Positions 16,585 to 25,886 are shown, counted from the stretch's first letter. The stretch is 64,000 nucleotides of DNA from Phycisphaeraceae bacterium (GCA_019636795.1 JAHBWW010000003.1:186001-250000), one strand, 5' to 3'. Translations and numbers: made by a program. Notes: generated from the letters alone by a model not told the origin.

Positions 16585-18165
16585 ATGAGCGTTGCTCCGC
16601 GAAAGCCCGTGATAACCGCCCCTGATGAGTCTGTCGCAAAGACAGCGCGCTGCGAATCGTCGAACCCTCCGGCGTCGCACGTGTGGGACTATGCGCCAGC
16701 TCCGGAATCGCTCAAGGTTACGATCCTTCCGCGTTACGGCCACTTCATAGATGGTGTATTCGTCGAACCCAATACCGGAGTGGACACCGGCCGGCCCACG
16801 CATTTCGCCACGATCAATCCCGCGACCGAAGCGGTGCTGAGTGAAATCGCGCACGGTTCGGCTGCCGATGTCGATGCGGCGGTGGTGGCGGCACGCGATG
16901 CTCTGCCGGCCTGGGCTGCCCTGCCGGCGCTCGAGCGCGGAAAGTTTCTGTATCGCATCGCCCGACGGATCCAGGAGCGCAGCCGCGAACTCGCGGTGCT
17001 TGAAACAATGGATGGCGGCAAGCCCATCAAGGAAAGTCGCGATGTTGACGTGCCCCTGGCAGCGGCTCACTTTTTCTACCACGCAGGCTGGGCCGACAAA
17101 CTGGCGTATGCGTTTCCCGGTCGCGGCAAACCCGGGCCTGTCGATGTATGCGGGCAGATCATCCCGTGGAACTTTCCGCTGCTGATGGCTGCGTGGAAGA
17201 TCGCCCCGGCACTTGCGTGCGGAAATACGGTCGTCCTCAAGCCCGCTGAAACGACATCGCTCACGGCACTTCGCCTTGCGGAAATCTTCGCTGAAGTCGG
17301 ATTGCCCCGAGGCGTGGTCAACATCGTCACCGGCGACGGCCGCACCGGGGCTGCACTCGTCGAACATCCTGGCGTCGATAAGATCGCCTTCACAGGTTCG
17401 ACCGAAGTCGGCAAGCGCATCGCGGCGGCAACGGCTGCGAGCGAAAAGAAACTCACGCTCGAACTCGGCGGCAAAAGCCCGCACATCATCTTCGAAGATG
17501 CAAGCCTCGATCAGGCAGTCGAAGGCATTATTCAAGGCATTTTCTTCAACCAGGGGCATGTGTGCTGTGCGGGCAGCCGATTGTTCGTGCAGGAATCAGT
17601 ACTCGATGAAGTCGTGCAGAAGTTGACGCTGCGTCTGCGGACATTGCGCGTGGGCGACCCGCTCGACAAAAACACCGACCTTGGCGCCATCAACTCTGGC
17701 GAGCAGTTATCGCGGATCGAGCGGTACCTGTCACAGGGAGTGGACGAGGGGGCTGGGCTTTGCGTCGGGGGCGTGAGTGCGATTGCTGGCTGGGATGGAG
17801 ACACGCCGATTCGTCCTAAGGGCGTCAAAGGATTCTGGTGCCGCCCGTGCCTGCTGACGAGTGTGCAGCCGAGTCATGTAGTCGCCAGAGAAGAAATTTT
17901 CGGGCCCGTATTAGCGGTGATGAGTTTCCGCACACCCGAAGAGGCAATCGCACGCGCAAACAACACGCGTTATGGTCTAGCCGCTGGCGTATGGACCGAC
18001 AAGGGCTCGAAGATCTTTGAACTTGCCGCAAAGTTGCAGGCGGGCGTGATTTGGCTGAACACCTACAACCGATTCGATCCGTCGAGCCCGTTCGGGGGCT
18101 ACAAGGAATCGGGATTTGGACGCGAGGGCGGAATGCATGGGCTTCGCGGTTATGTGAAGTTCTAG
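16585..18165 (+). CDS. NAD(P)-dependent aldehyde dehydrogenase
   Basis: A full-length ALDH superfamily enzyme (526 residues) that oxidises an aldehyde to its acid. It has the oxyanion motif IIPWNFPLLMAAWK, the cofactor loop FTGSTEVGKRI, the general base in LELGGKSP and the catalytic Cys327 in NQGHVCCAGSR. The C-terminal signature NTRYGLAAGVWT is intact. An extra ~45-residue N-terminal arm precedes the conserved domain. Start 16585 is preferred over an upstream in-frame start because the peptide before it looks non-coding. A GNAT gene and a half-length ALDH follow closely, so the three probably form one unit. The substrate cannot be told from sequence. Confidence 0.92.
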   Translation: MSVAPRKPVITAPDESVAKTARCESSNPPASHVWDYAPAPESLKVTILPRYGHFIDGVFVEPNTGVDTGRPTHFATINPATEAVLSEIAHGSAADVDAAVVAARDALPAWAALPALERGKFLYRIARRIQERSRELAVLETMDGGKPIKESRDVDVPLAAAHFFYHAGWADKLAYAFPGRGKPGPVDVCGQIIPWNFPLLMAAWKIAPALACGNTVVLKPAETTSLTALRLAEIFAEVGLPRGVVNIVTGDGRTGAALVEHPGVDKIAFTGSTEVGKRIAAATAASEKKLTLELGGKSPHIIFEDASLDQAVEGIIQGIFFNQGHVCCAGSRLFVQESVLDEVVQKLTLRLRTLRVGDPLDKNTDLGAINSGEQLSRIERYLSQGVDEGAGLCVGGVSAIAGWDGDTPIRPKGVKGFWCRPCLLTSVQPSHVVAREEIFGPVLAVMSFRTPEEAIARANNTRYGLAAGVWTDKGSKIFELAAKLQAGVIWLNTYNRFDPSSPFGGYKESGFGREGGMHGLRGYVKF

Positions 18166-18200
18166 TCGAATTGCACCTTTGCGGACTGAAAGGAGTATCG

Positions 18201-18734
18201 ATGGGCGATCAGGCACAGGACGGATTCAACCCGGCATCGATTGTCCCTGCGGGAGCAAACTTTGAACTGCGCGCGATCACCGAGGCCGACAAGCCCTGGA
18301 TCGAACGCACGTTGATCCGGTACTGGGCGTCGACGTCAATCTATTCGCGTGGCAAAGTCACCGACGCCTCGACGCTCTCCGGCTTCGGCGCGTTTCGCGA
18401 CGAAGAACCGATTGGTCTGGTCACCTATCTCATCGATGGCGACTCGTGCGAGATTGTGACGCACAACAGCATGGCTGGCTCGGGCGGAATCGGGACATGC
18501 CTGCTGGCTGCAGTTCGGCAGGAAGCTCGAGATCGCGGATGCCGACGCCTGTGGCTTGCGACCACCAACGACAATATCCCGGCGCTCAAGTTCTATCAAA
18601 GACGAGACTTCGATCTGGTCGCGCTGTATCACAACGTGATGACTGATGCTCGCAAACTCAAGCCGGAGATTCCTGACGTGGGCTTGTTCGATATTCCGCT
18701 TCGACATGAGCTTGAACTGGAGTTTCTGTTGTAG
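18201..18734 (+). CDS. GNAT family N-acetyltransferase
   Basis: A 177-residue single-domain acetyltransferase. The acetyl-CoA region is around SGGIGTCLLAAVRQEARDRG (close to the Q/RxxGxG/A loop), followed by the beta strand RLWLATTNDNIPALKFYQRRDF, the typical GNAT motif B. AAGGAG lies 8 nt before the ATG at 18201. It sits 35 nt after the aldehyde dehydrogenase and 26 nt before the half-length ALDH, so it belongs to that cluster. The acceptor is unknown; a small amine or amino sugar is possible given the neighbours. Confidence 0.88.
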   Translation: MGDQAQDGFNPASIVPAGANFELRAITEADKPWIERTLIRYWASTSIYSRGKVTDASTLSGFGAFRDEEPIGLVTYLIDGDSCEIVTHNSMAGSGGIGTCLLAAVRQEARDRGCRRLWLATTNDNIPALKFYQRRDFDLVALYHNVMTDARKLKPEIPDVGLFDIPLRHELELEFLL

Positions 18735-18760
18735 GCACGAAGCGAAAGAGGCACAGCGCG

Positions 18761-19630
18761 ATGAGCGAACGGATTGAAGTTCTCAAGACATACAAGTTGT
18801 TCATTGGAGGCAAACTCCCTCGAAGCGAATCGGGCCGCACGCTCGCAGTCCGTGGGGAAACGGGCCAGATCCTGGCGCATGTGTCGCAGGCAAGCCGCAA
18901 GGACCTTCGCGATGCTGTAACCGCAGCCCGGGCTGCTGGTCAGGGATGGCGTGCAGCAACCGCGTATCTGCGCGGGCAGATCGTCTACCGCATGGCGGAA
19001 ATGATGGAAGGCAAGCGCGAGGAATTGGCCCGGGCTTTGATCGAGGTCCGCCCTGGCCGAACCAAGATCGACGCTAGCAGCGAAGTCGATGCAGCGATCG
19101 ATCGTGTCGTGAGTCTGGCCGGGTGGGCTGACAAGTTTGCGCAGGTGATGGGGTGTGCCAATCCGGTTGCCGGGCCATATCACAACTTCACGGTGCCCGA
19201 ACCGGTCGGCGTCGTGGGCGTTATCGTAGAGCATGAACAACCGCTCGTCGCGCTCGTGACACTCATCGCAGCCGCGATGTGCACTGGCAATGCCGTTGTC
19301 GCGATTGCCGATGAAGCAAACCCTATCGCGGCGTGCATTCTGGGTGAAGTGTGTGCGACCAGTGATGTCCCGGGCGGCGTTGTCAATATCCTGACAGGCC
19401 TGCACTCAGAACTGCTGCCGCAGATGGCCGAGCATGGCGGACTGGATGCGGTGGTCGGGCTGGGGATTGGAACCGAAGGCCGGGCACGCCTTCGAGCGGG
19501 CATCGCAGGTAACCTCAAGCGCGTCCACTTCGTCGATGTCGCGTCTGTCGCACACGAAGACTCGGCGGGGCCTGTGGTGCTCGAACCATTCGTCGAGTTC
19601 AAGACAATGTGGCACCCGGCCGGAAGTTGA
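18761..19630 (+). CDS. Half-length aldehyde dehydrogenase family protein, no catalytic domain
   Basis: The 289 residues align with the N-terminal NAD-binding half of ALDH: LFIGGKLPRSESGRT, VRGETGQILAHV, VPEPVGVVGVIVEHEQPL (in place of the WNFP motif) and GGVVNILTG. The chain then ends with a short divergent tail (FVDVASVAHEDSAGPVVLEP...KTMWHPAGS) instead of the catalytic Cys and bridging domains. There is no frameshift or remnant downstream, so it appears to be a stable short form rather than a fresh pseudogene. It may be a partner subunit of the full ALDH encoded 0.6 kb upstream. AGAGG precedes the ATG. Confidence 0.8.
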   Translation: MSERIEVLKTYKLFIGGKLPRSESGRTLAVRGETGQILAHVSQASRKDLRDAVTAARAAGQGWRAATAYLRGQIVYRMAEMMEGKREELARALIEVRPGRTKIDASSEVDAAIDRVVSLAGWADKFAQVMGCANPVAGPYHNFTVPEPVGVVGVIVEHEQPLVALVTLIAAAMCTGNAVVAIADEANPIAACILGEVCATSDVPGGVVNILTGLHSELLPQMAEHGGLDAVVGLGIGTEGRARLRAGIAGNLKRVHFVDVASVAHEDSAGPVVLEPFVEFKTMWHPAGS

Positions 19631-19645
19631 CCTCCCCGCTTTCCA

Positions 19646-20335
19646 TCATGCACTGAGCGCCAGCACGGGCTTGAGTGGCTCGCGACGTGGCGCATCTGGC
19701 GCGGGTCCGGGCTGCGCTTCTTCATGCCAGACCCATTCGACGTGGACATTGAAAAGCCCGAGCAGTGCTGCCAGATGTCGCTCGATCGTCTCGCGCGCCT
19801 GATTGGTGTACTTATCTTCGTGCAGATCGTACAGCCGCGATGCCTGCTGCTGTGCGTCGCGCATCAGTTGAGCCTGACGGTCCGCATTCATTGAAATCAC
19901 TTCGAGCAAGCCAAGCATGCGACCCTGCTGAATGTCGTACGGGGTGACATCGACCAGCCGGAGCGAACCTTCGATCGGAGGCAAGTGCACGCGATAACGA
20001 TCGGGCGCGAGTTGCACGACATCGGCTCCGCGCACAGCTGCAAGATCGACGCTGTACTGCTTCTCGAAATGGAAGATCATGGCAAGTTTTGCCTGACTCA
20101 GCAGAATCGGAGGACACCACGACCACCCCGATCGGGCAGTCGCAATCTCCTTGGCGAAGACTTCAAGCCCGACGAGTTTGCCAACCGAGCGCACACGTTC
20201 AGCGATCGTGCGAGTCTCCGTGCTTGTGCGCGCTCTGCGCCCGACGAACAAACGCAGCACAAGCCACGCGCATAGAACGCCAACAGCAAATGTTCCGAAA
20301 AGGACCAGAGCGACGAAGAGCGTCGTGAGCAGCAT
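19646..20335 (-). CDS. DUF4230-like single-pass membrane protein
   Basis: A 229-residue protein with one N-terminal membrane helix (LLTTLFVALVLFGTFAVGVLCAWLVLRLF), then a soluble domain starting VRSVGKLVGLEVFAKEI. The pattern KLVGLE...LAMIFHFEKQYSVDLAAVRGADVVQLAPDRYRVHLPPIE resembles DUF4230 proteins, which have no established function. The C-terminal third is helical, ending in a Pro-rich tail. It converges on the half-length ALDH gene (16 nt between stops) and lies downstream of another membrane protein gene. Confidence 0.7.
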   Translation of the reverse strand: MLLTTLFVALVLFGTFAVGVLCAWLVLRLFVGRRARTSTETRTIAERVRSVGKLVGLEVFAKEIATARSGWSWCPPILLSQAKLAMIFHFEKQYSVDLAAVRGADVVQLAPDRYRVHLPPIEGSLRLVDVTPYDIQQGRMLGLLEVISMNADRQAQLMRDAQQQASRLYDLHEDKYTNQARETIERHLAALLGLFNVHVEWVWHEEAQPGPAPDAPRREPLKPVLALSA

Positions 20336-20379
20336 GAAAGGTTGTTGGGAGAGAGGCCAGTTGCGTTTCTCACCGGCAC

Positions 20380-21012
20380 TCAGCGCTTGGCAGCGTCGGC
20401 TTGCGTCTTTGTGCGCTCAAAAGCGGTGATCAGCAAATGTCCGCTAACTGAAAGCAGGGCAATAGAAATGATGCCGATCACGAAAAGCGCTGACATGCGA
20501 ACAATTTCCGCACCGCCTTCTCGCGTGTCGAGCAGGAATCCGAGTTTGCGGAACCAAAACGCCACACCGAGCATGAACACCGGAAGTCCGAACGCGAGGC
20601 CCAACGCGATTCTCTTGAACTCGGCAGGCCTGCGGAGCAGAACCGCCAAAGCACCGAGACCGGCGATCAAGACCCCGAGCACCACCCGAATCAGGACCAC
20701 AGGCAAGACAAACTTTCCCAGCGAGGTTGTGGCAAGATTGGTTGAAAAATCGAGCGAGCCAAGAACGCTTGCTCCGAGAATGCAGCCCCCGATCGAAGCA
20801 GCGGCGATTCCGAATCCACGGTCGAATCGCCCGGTGCTGGAGATCAGACCGACGATTCCAGCCAGGAGAAGAACGAGTTCGAAACTGAGTCCCCCCCAGA
20901 TCGGGGTTCCGATCGCAAACAGCGCGACTCCAAGGCCTGCGAGGGCGGTCAGGGTCATCACCGCACTGGCAAGTGCTACGAGTACTCGGATGAATTGAGG
21001 AGTCGGAGGCAT
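20380..21012 (-). CDS. Multi-pass membrane protein of unknown function
   Basis: A 210-residue protein with about five or six hydrophobic segments, for example VALASAVMTLTALAGLGVALFAIG, ELVLLLAGIVGLISS, VVLIRVVLGVLIAGLGALAVLL and ALFVIGIISIALLSVSGHLLI. I do not recognise a family. It is followed at 44 nt by the DUF4230-like gene on the same strand, suggesting a two-gene operon. Confidence 0.7.
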   Translation of the reverse strand: MPPTPQFIRVLVALASAVMTLTALAGLGVALFAIGTPIWGGLSFELVLLLAGIVGLISSTGRFDRGFGIAAASIGGCILGASVLGSLDFSTNLATTSLGKFVLPVVLIRVVLGVLIAGLGALAVLLRRPAEFKRIALGLAFGLPVFMLGVAFWFRKLGFLLDTREGGAEIVRMSALFVIGIISIALLSVSGHLLITAFERTKTQADAAKR

Positions 21013-21064
21013 GATGGGTCGCTCAGGTTATCGGCGAGATCGACTGTTTACGTTAGGAGGCGAC

Positions 21065-21283
21065 ATGGGGTTCGTGCACGACCGGGTGAAACGCTATCGG
21101 ACGTATGCAACGCGCAAGAACGCGCGCGACCGACCGGTCGAAGTGGTCATGGGTGCGCAGGGAAGACCCAAGCCGAACCGTCACAAGAGATTGGCCGATG
21201 AAGGAGTTACGCGATGGCGCATCGGTTGGGTGTTTAACCTTCAGACCTGGCTCGTTTTTGCGCGGCACGCTGTTTGTGGTTGA
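21065..21283 (+). CDS. Possible small basic protein (72 aa)
   Basis: A short open frame begins with ATG at 21065, 4 nt after a near-perfect TAGGAGG. The N-terminal half is strongly basic (DRVKRYRTYATRKNARDRP, RPKPNRHKR) and the C-terminal part is hydrophobic (WVFNLQTWLVFARHAVCG). There is no recognised domain, and the third-position GC bias is weaker than in neighbouring genes. It fills the gap between a divergent membrane protein and fliD and would overlap the candidate fliD promoter. It may be a real small gene or only leader sequence. Confidence 0.35.
   Translation: MGFVHDRVKRYRTYATRKNARDRPVEVVMGAQGRPKPNRHKRLADEGVTRWRIGWVFNLQTWLVFARHAVCG
21263..21277 (+). promoter_or_regulatory. Candidate sigma-54-type promoter for fliD
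   Basis: CGGCACG-N4-TTGT (21263-21277) matches the consensus TGGCACG-N4-TTGC in all but the first and last defined bases. It would start transcription near 21289, about 19 nt before the fliD ATG, with GGGAGG between. The -12 C is replaced by T, so this is tentative. Confidence 0.35.
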
Positions 21284-21307
21284 ATCAGAGCAGGGAGGCT
21301 CCACGGC

Positions 21308-24193
21308 ATGAGCGGTATCACATCCGGCATCGGCCTGTTCAGCGGCATCGATACACAGAGTCTGATCGAGCAGTTGCTCTCGGTTGCGGCGCGGCCTCGG
21401 GCGCTTGCCGAGCAGCGACTTGTACAGTTGCAGGTTCGGCAATCGGCGTTTCTTGCGATCAACTCTTCGCTCGGTGCGCTCAAGACCGCGGCTTCGACGT
21501 TTCGATCGAGCTCGATCTTCGACACCAAGGGCGTGTCAGTATCGGACCCGACGATTCTGACCGCGTCGGCGGACAAGAACGCAGTGCCCGGAAGCTACAA
21601 CTTTCTGGTCGATCGTCTCGTCTCGACACAGCAGTTGCTCTCGCGCGGATTCGCGGATCTGAATACATCGGGCCTCAACGCAGGGTCGTGGTCGTTCGAG
21701 TCGAGCGAGGCCAGGCTTGATCGCGATGTGGCGCTTGCCGCACTCAATGGCGGTGCTGGCGTCAGTCGCGGGAAGATCGTAGTCCGCGACAGCAATGGCG
21801 ATTCGGCAACGGTCGATCTGTCGCGTGCAGGAACGGTCAATGAAGTGCTCGATGCGATCAACGGCGCAAGCGGCATCAATGTGACCGCGAACGTGCGCGA
21901 CGGACGGTTCGTGATTGACGGCGCAGTTTCGGTGACCAGTTCGCCGGGGTTTACGACGGCGGCATCGCTCGGGCTCAACTCGGGCACAGCGACGATGGAA
22001 GGCAGCACGCTGGTCGGCGGATCGGTCTACGCCATGGGCGTGAACACAGCGCTGAGCGCGCTCAACGACGGCAATGGCGTGAACTTCGGCGTGGATGTCG
22101 GCGAATCGCGCTACGACTTCATCATCAATGTCGATATGGACGGAGCAGGAGGCGATGGACCGATCGCGGTGCGTGTCAACATCGGCTCGATCTGGGAAAT
22201 GACCGACGACGGGCTCAAGGAATCTGCGACGCGCGTAACAACGGTCGGGGGCGTGGTGGATCGCATCAACGCGGCGCTCGAGGCTGCGACGGGAGTCACG
22301 GGCGTCTCGGCGTCGATCGATCCGGCCAATGGGCGCATCGTCATTGGCGCGGGTGCTGGAGTCGATATCACGGTCGAAGAAAAAACAACCGGAGCGTCGG
22401 GTCAGGCGTCCACAGCACGCGACCTTGGATTGCTCGGTTCGGGAACCGGCGGCGTCAATGGCCAGCGTGTGCTAGCGGGCATGAACACGACGCTTCTGCG
22501 CAACCTCAATGGAGGCACAGGCCTCGGCGGGGACGAACTCGACTTCACGCTGCGTTCGGGTGCATCGCTCTCGATCAGCGGGCTCTCGGCAGCGACAACG
22601 GTTTCGGAGCTGATGAATCTCATCAACAATGACACGACCAATGCCGGACGCATTGTGGCTTCGCTCAACTCGAACGGAACCGGTCTGACACTGACGGATA
22701 CCACCGGCGGCAGCGGCAACCTGATCATCGGCGGCTCGGCGGCCGAGAGTCTTGGGGTCGAGACGGATGTCGCGGGCGTGGCTGCGAGTTCTGTGCGCGG
22801 TGCGAATCTGCAGCATCGGTACATGAGCGAATCGACGCTGCTGACTTCGCTCAATGGCGGCAAGGGCATCGGCACCGGCAAGTTCCGCATCACTGACGCT
22901 TCAGGGAGCATCGCGGAAATCAACATTGATTCGGGCGCCTTCACGCTCGGGCATGTGATCAAGCGCATCAACGATGCCGGTATCGGAGTCAAGGCTCGCA
23001 TCAATGAAACCGGCGACGGAATCATGATCGAAGAGAAGGTTGCCGATGGCGCGGCACACGGAGCGGTCAAGATCAAGATCGAGGATGTGAGCGGGTCTAT
23101 CGCCAGAAATCTGCGCCTTGCGGGCGAGGCCAAGGACACAGGGAGCGACAACCTGATCAATGGCTCGTTCGAGACGACCATCGAGTTCGATGCGACTGCA
23201 ACGCTGAGTGATATCGTCAAGAAAATCAACGATTCGGGCGCGGGTGTGCGGGCGAGTGTCATCAGCGACGGAACAGGCGTAAACCCATACCGCCTGAGCC
23301 TGTCGTCGACGCAGAGCGGCACGACGGGCCGATTCATCCTTGATTCGGGTGCATTTGATCTGGGGCTCGACACACTCGACAAGGGCGAAGACGCGCGAGT
23401 GTTCTTTGGTTCGAGCGATCCGGCCAAGGGAGTGCTACTGACAAGCAGCACGAACGCTCTCGACGGCGTGGTAACGGGCGTGACGATCAACCTCAAGAGC
23501 GCGTCGGAAACGCCCGTCACGATCAACGTGACCCAGGACACCGATGCGATCGAGTCGCGTGTGACGCAGATGGTTGATGCGTTCAACACGGTGATCTCGC
23601 GTATCGCCACACAGACACGCTATGTGCAGGAGACCAGGGAGCGCGGGCCTCTGCTGGGCGATGGCACGGCCATTTCGCTGCGCAATGCTCTGTTTAATGA
23701 AATACTCGGCAAAAATCGAGGCTTCGGTGGAACCTTCGATGACCTGACAGATGTGGGCATCTCGGTCGGGAGCGGGGGCAAACTTCAGTTTGACAAGGCG
23801 ACCTTCCGAGCGGCGATGGAGCAGGATGCGGCGGCTGTCAAGGATCTGTTCACACGCCGCGTCATCGAAGCCGACGGCAACTCGATCGACCTGGGTGATG
23901 GCATTACGGGGCGAGATCCGGACGCTGCGCCGATATATTCGGAACTTGGCGTCATCCCCCGGATCGAGCAGTTCATCGATACATACATCAGCTCGATCGA
24001 TGGCGTGCTGACGCGCAAAAACACGTCGCTCAACTCGCAGATTGCGCTTCAGCGAGGCCGCATCACGAGTATCAACAAGGGCTTGGAAAGCAAGCGGCAG
24101 ATTCTGCTCAGGCAGTTTATAGCGATGGAGCAGGCGATCGGACAGTTACAGAGCCAGCAAGGGTCACTGGGCGCGATTCAGCGGATCGGCTGA
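21308..24193 (+). CDS. fliD: Flagellar filament cap protein FliD (hook-associated protein 2)
   Basis: FliD caps the growing flagellar filament and helps flagellin subunits insert. The N-terminal D0 helix region MSGITSGIGLFSGIDTQSLIEQLLS is the family signature and the C-terminal coiled coil (NTSLNSQIALQRGRITSINKGLESKRQILLRQF) closes the D0/D1 domain. At 961 residues it is about twice E. coli FliD (468). The extra length is a middle region built from repeated hook_IN-like units: NGG.GxxxGxxxIxDxxGxxAxxxL patterns recur around residues 140, 240, 395 and 515. It pairs with fliS 42 nt downstream. The cell is therefore probably flagellated at some life stage. Confidence 0.92.
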   Translation: MSGITSGIGLFSGIDTQSLIEQLLSVAARPRALAEQRLVQLQVRQSAFLAINSSLGALKTAASTFRSSSIFDTKGVSVSDPTILTASADKNAVPGSYNFLVDRLVSTQQLLSRGFADLNTSGLNAGSWSFESSEARLDRDVALAALNGGAGVSRGKIVVRDSNGDSATVDLSRAGTVNEVLDAINGASGINVTANVRDGRFVIDGAVSVTSSPGFTTAASLGLNSGTATMEGSTLVGGSVYAMGVNTALSALNDGNGVNFGVDVGESRYDFIINVDMDGAGGDGPIAVRVNIGSIWEMTDDGLKESATRVTTVGGVVDRINAALEAATGVTGVSASIDPANGRIVIGAGAGVDITVEEKTTGASGQASTARDLGLLGSGTGGVNGQRVLAGMNTTLLRNLNGGTGLGGDELDFTLRSGASLSISGLSAATTVSELMNLINNDTTNAGRIVASLNSNGTGLTLTDTTGGSGNLIIGGSAAESLGVETDVAGVAASSVRGANLQHRYMSESTLLTSLNGGKGIGTGKFRITDASGSIAEINIDSGAFTLGHVIKRINDAGIGVKARINETGDGIMIEEKVADGAAHGAVKIKIEDVSGSIARNLRLAGEAKDTGSDNLINGSFETTIEFDATATLSDIVKKINDSGAGVRASVISDGTGVNPYRLSLSSTQSGTTGRFILDSGAFDLGLDTLDKGEDARVFFGSSDPAKGVLLTSSTNALDGVVTGVTINLKSASETPVTINVTQDTDAIESRVTQMVDAFNTVISRIATQTRYVQETRERGPLLGDGTAISLRNALFNEILGKNRGFGGTFDDLTDVGISVGSGGKLQFDKATFRAAMEQDAAAVKDLFTRRVIEADGNSIDLGDGITGRDPDAAPIYSELGVIPRIEQFIDTYISSIDGVLTRKNTSLNSQIALQRGRITSINKGLESKRQILLRQFIAMEQAIGQLQSQQGSLGAIQRIG

Positions 24194-24235
24194 TGGAAGT
24201 CAAGACCGAGCCGTTGTAGGACGATAGTCAAGGCG

Positions 24236-24724
24236 ATGGAGAACAGTGCACAGGTTTATCTGAGGACTCGGGTCATGTCGGCGGCGCCGGAGGAACTTCG
24301 GCTGATGCTGCTCGATGGCGCGATGAAATTCACGCTGCAAGCGATCGAAGGTCTCAAGCAGAAGAACTTCGAGATGTCGTTCAACGGGTTTTCGCAGGGG
24401 CGCGCGATTGTGCTCGAACTGGCGACGGGCATCAAGGAGGATGCCGACCCGGAACTGGCCGAGCGCGTGCGGTCAATCTTCCTGTTCATCTATCGCGAGC
24501 TCATGGACGCGAGTTTTGCCAAGGATGCTGCCAAAGCGGAAAAAGCACTGGAACTGCTGACCTATGAGCGTGAGACGTGGGTGCTGGCGATGCAGCGTGC
24601 AGCGGCCGAGCGTGGGCAAAGCGTGCCAGGACGTTCGGCGGAACACAATGCGGGGCGTGCCGATGTGGGGAGCGCTGTGAACAAGACTCCAACCCCGGCT
24701 CGCAGTTTCAGCGCTCAGGGCTAG
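24236..24724 (+). CDS. fliS: Flagellar export chaperone FliS
   Basis: FliS binds flagellin in the cytoplasm and keeps it unfolded for export. The 162-residue protein begins MENSAQVYLRTRVMSAAPEELRLMLLDGA, which fits the FliS pattern Y....v.tasp.eLi.mLydgai. The rest is a four-helix bundle, followed by a disordered Ser/Ala-rich tail from about residue 125 that is longer than usual. It lies directly after fliD, the common gene order. Flagellin itself is not in the window. Confidence 0.88.
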   Translation: MENSAQVYLRTRVMSAAPEELRLMLLDGAMKFTLQAIEGLKQKNFEMSFNGFSQGRAIVLELATGIKEDADPELAERVRSIFLFIYRELMDASFAKDAAKAEKALELLTYERETWVLAMQRAAAERGQSVPGRSAEHNAGRADVGSAVNKTPTPARSFSAQG

Positions 24725-24758
24725 CAACCAGGTTGCATTGAGCAGGGTTGCATCGAGA

Positions 24759-25886
24759 TCAACCAAGCGTAACGGTCAGGTCGGCTGCCAGGGCATCGAA
24801 GGCGAGCGATGGCTGAACGTTTGAAGCAAGTTCGCGCTCGGTCTGCTCGATGCGCATGATGGCCATGGAAGCCCAATCAGCGGTTGCCGCATCTCGCAGT
24901 TGAGGCCTGATGCGCTGGCTGAGGATGCTCAGCACGTTGCGTGCGGCGACACGATTCGCGGCTTCTTTGCTGCGGTTGGGGCGGGCATCGGCCCATGCGG
25001 TGGCGTAGTTTTGAATTAGTTGATTGGCGATCGGTCCGAGGTTGAAGATCGAGCCGCCGGGCTTGAGTTCACGCAGGATCGGCGCGAGCGTCTGATGCCA
25101 TTGATACATGCCGCTGTCGAGGGCTTCGACAAGTCGGCCGGGCGAACCCTGTGCAAAATCGAGCATCCATGCGTGGCCTTCGGCGGGCACTTGCAGGTTC
25201 TGGCGACGGATGCACTCTTTCATCTCGGCATCGGTCAACGCGCGAAAGCCGACACGCTGCGAGCGACTTCGGACGGTTGGGAGCAGGCGGTCCTCGCTTG
25301 TTGTGAGCAGAATGATGACTGTGCCCACGGGCGGTTCTTCGAGCGTCTTGAGCAGCGCGTTCTGAACCGGTGCGTTCGAGAGACTGCGATCGAGCAGTTC
25401 GGCCTCGTCGACGATGAAGACTTTGGACGCAAGGGCGCTGCTTGCGATCATCGCGGCCCGATGCGCCGGTTCGAGCAGGGAGTCCCGAATGACATCGATC
25501 GGAAAGGACGCGAGTTTGCGGCTGCGGACGTTGGCGTCGTGGTGGTACTGCGCCAGTTCCTTGCGGATGATGTGCAGATCGGGGTGCGCCCCGGCAGCCA
25601 GTCGCTGCTGCGTCGGACTGTCCGGATCCGGCTCGATGACGCCCGAGAGCGTCGGAGCGGTGGAATCGTCCATCAAGGCTGCGGCAAAGGCGAGTGCGGT
25701 GGTGAACTTTCCGACTCCTCGCGGGCCATGAAAGATCCACGCGTGATGAATGTTCCCAGAAGCGAGGACTGATTGAAGCAGATCGACAGCCTGAGTCTGC
25801 CCGATGATGTCGTCCCATCGCGGAATGGGCGGCAGGCGGAGTTCAGGGGGAATAGCAGCAGGTTCGTCGAATGCTTTGCGGGCCAC
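24759..25886 (-). CDS. holB: DNA polymerase III delta' subunit-like clamp-loader ATPase
   Basis: The delta' subunit is the stator of the clamp loader that places the beta sliding clamp on DNA. The 375-residue product has the start WDDIIGQTQAVDLLQSVLASG...HAWIFHGPRGVGK, with the P-loop at residues 54-60, and a Walker B region KVFIVDEAELL. The sensor-1/SRx segment LLTTSEDRLLPTVRSRSQRV replaces the usual SRC with SRS. The zinc-binding cysteines of DnaX-type proteins are absent, which supports delta' over tau/gamma. It converges with fliS (34 nt between stops). Confidence 0.85.
   Translation of the reverse strand: MARKAFDEPAAIPPELRLPPIPRWDDIIGQTQAVDLLQSVLASGNIHHAWIFHGPRGVGKFTTALAFAAALMDDSTAPTLSGVIEPDPDSPTQQRLAAGAHPDLHIIRKELAQYHHDANVRSRKLASFPIDVIRDSLLEPAHRAAMIASSALASKVFIVDEAELLDRSLSNAPVQNALLKTLEEPPVGTVIILLTTSEDRLLPTVRSRSQRVGFRALTDAEMKECIRRQNLQVPAEGHAWMLDFAQGSPGRLVEALDSGMYQWHQTLAPILRELKPGGSIFNLGPIANQLIQNYATAWADARPNRSKEAANRVAARNVLSILSQRIRPQLRDAATADWASMAIMRIEQTERELASNVQPSLAFDALAADLTVTLG

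Noticed and set aside
21213-21236. Micro-frame of 7 codons with AAGGAG upstream
   Set aside because: It is too short to assess and overlaps the larger 72-codon candidate; no conserved leader-peptide context was seen.
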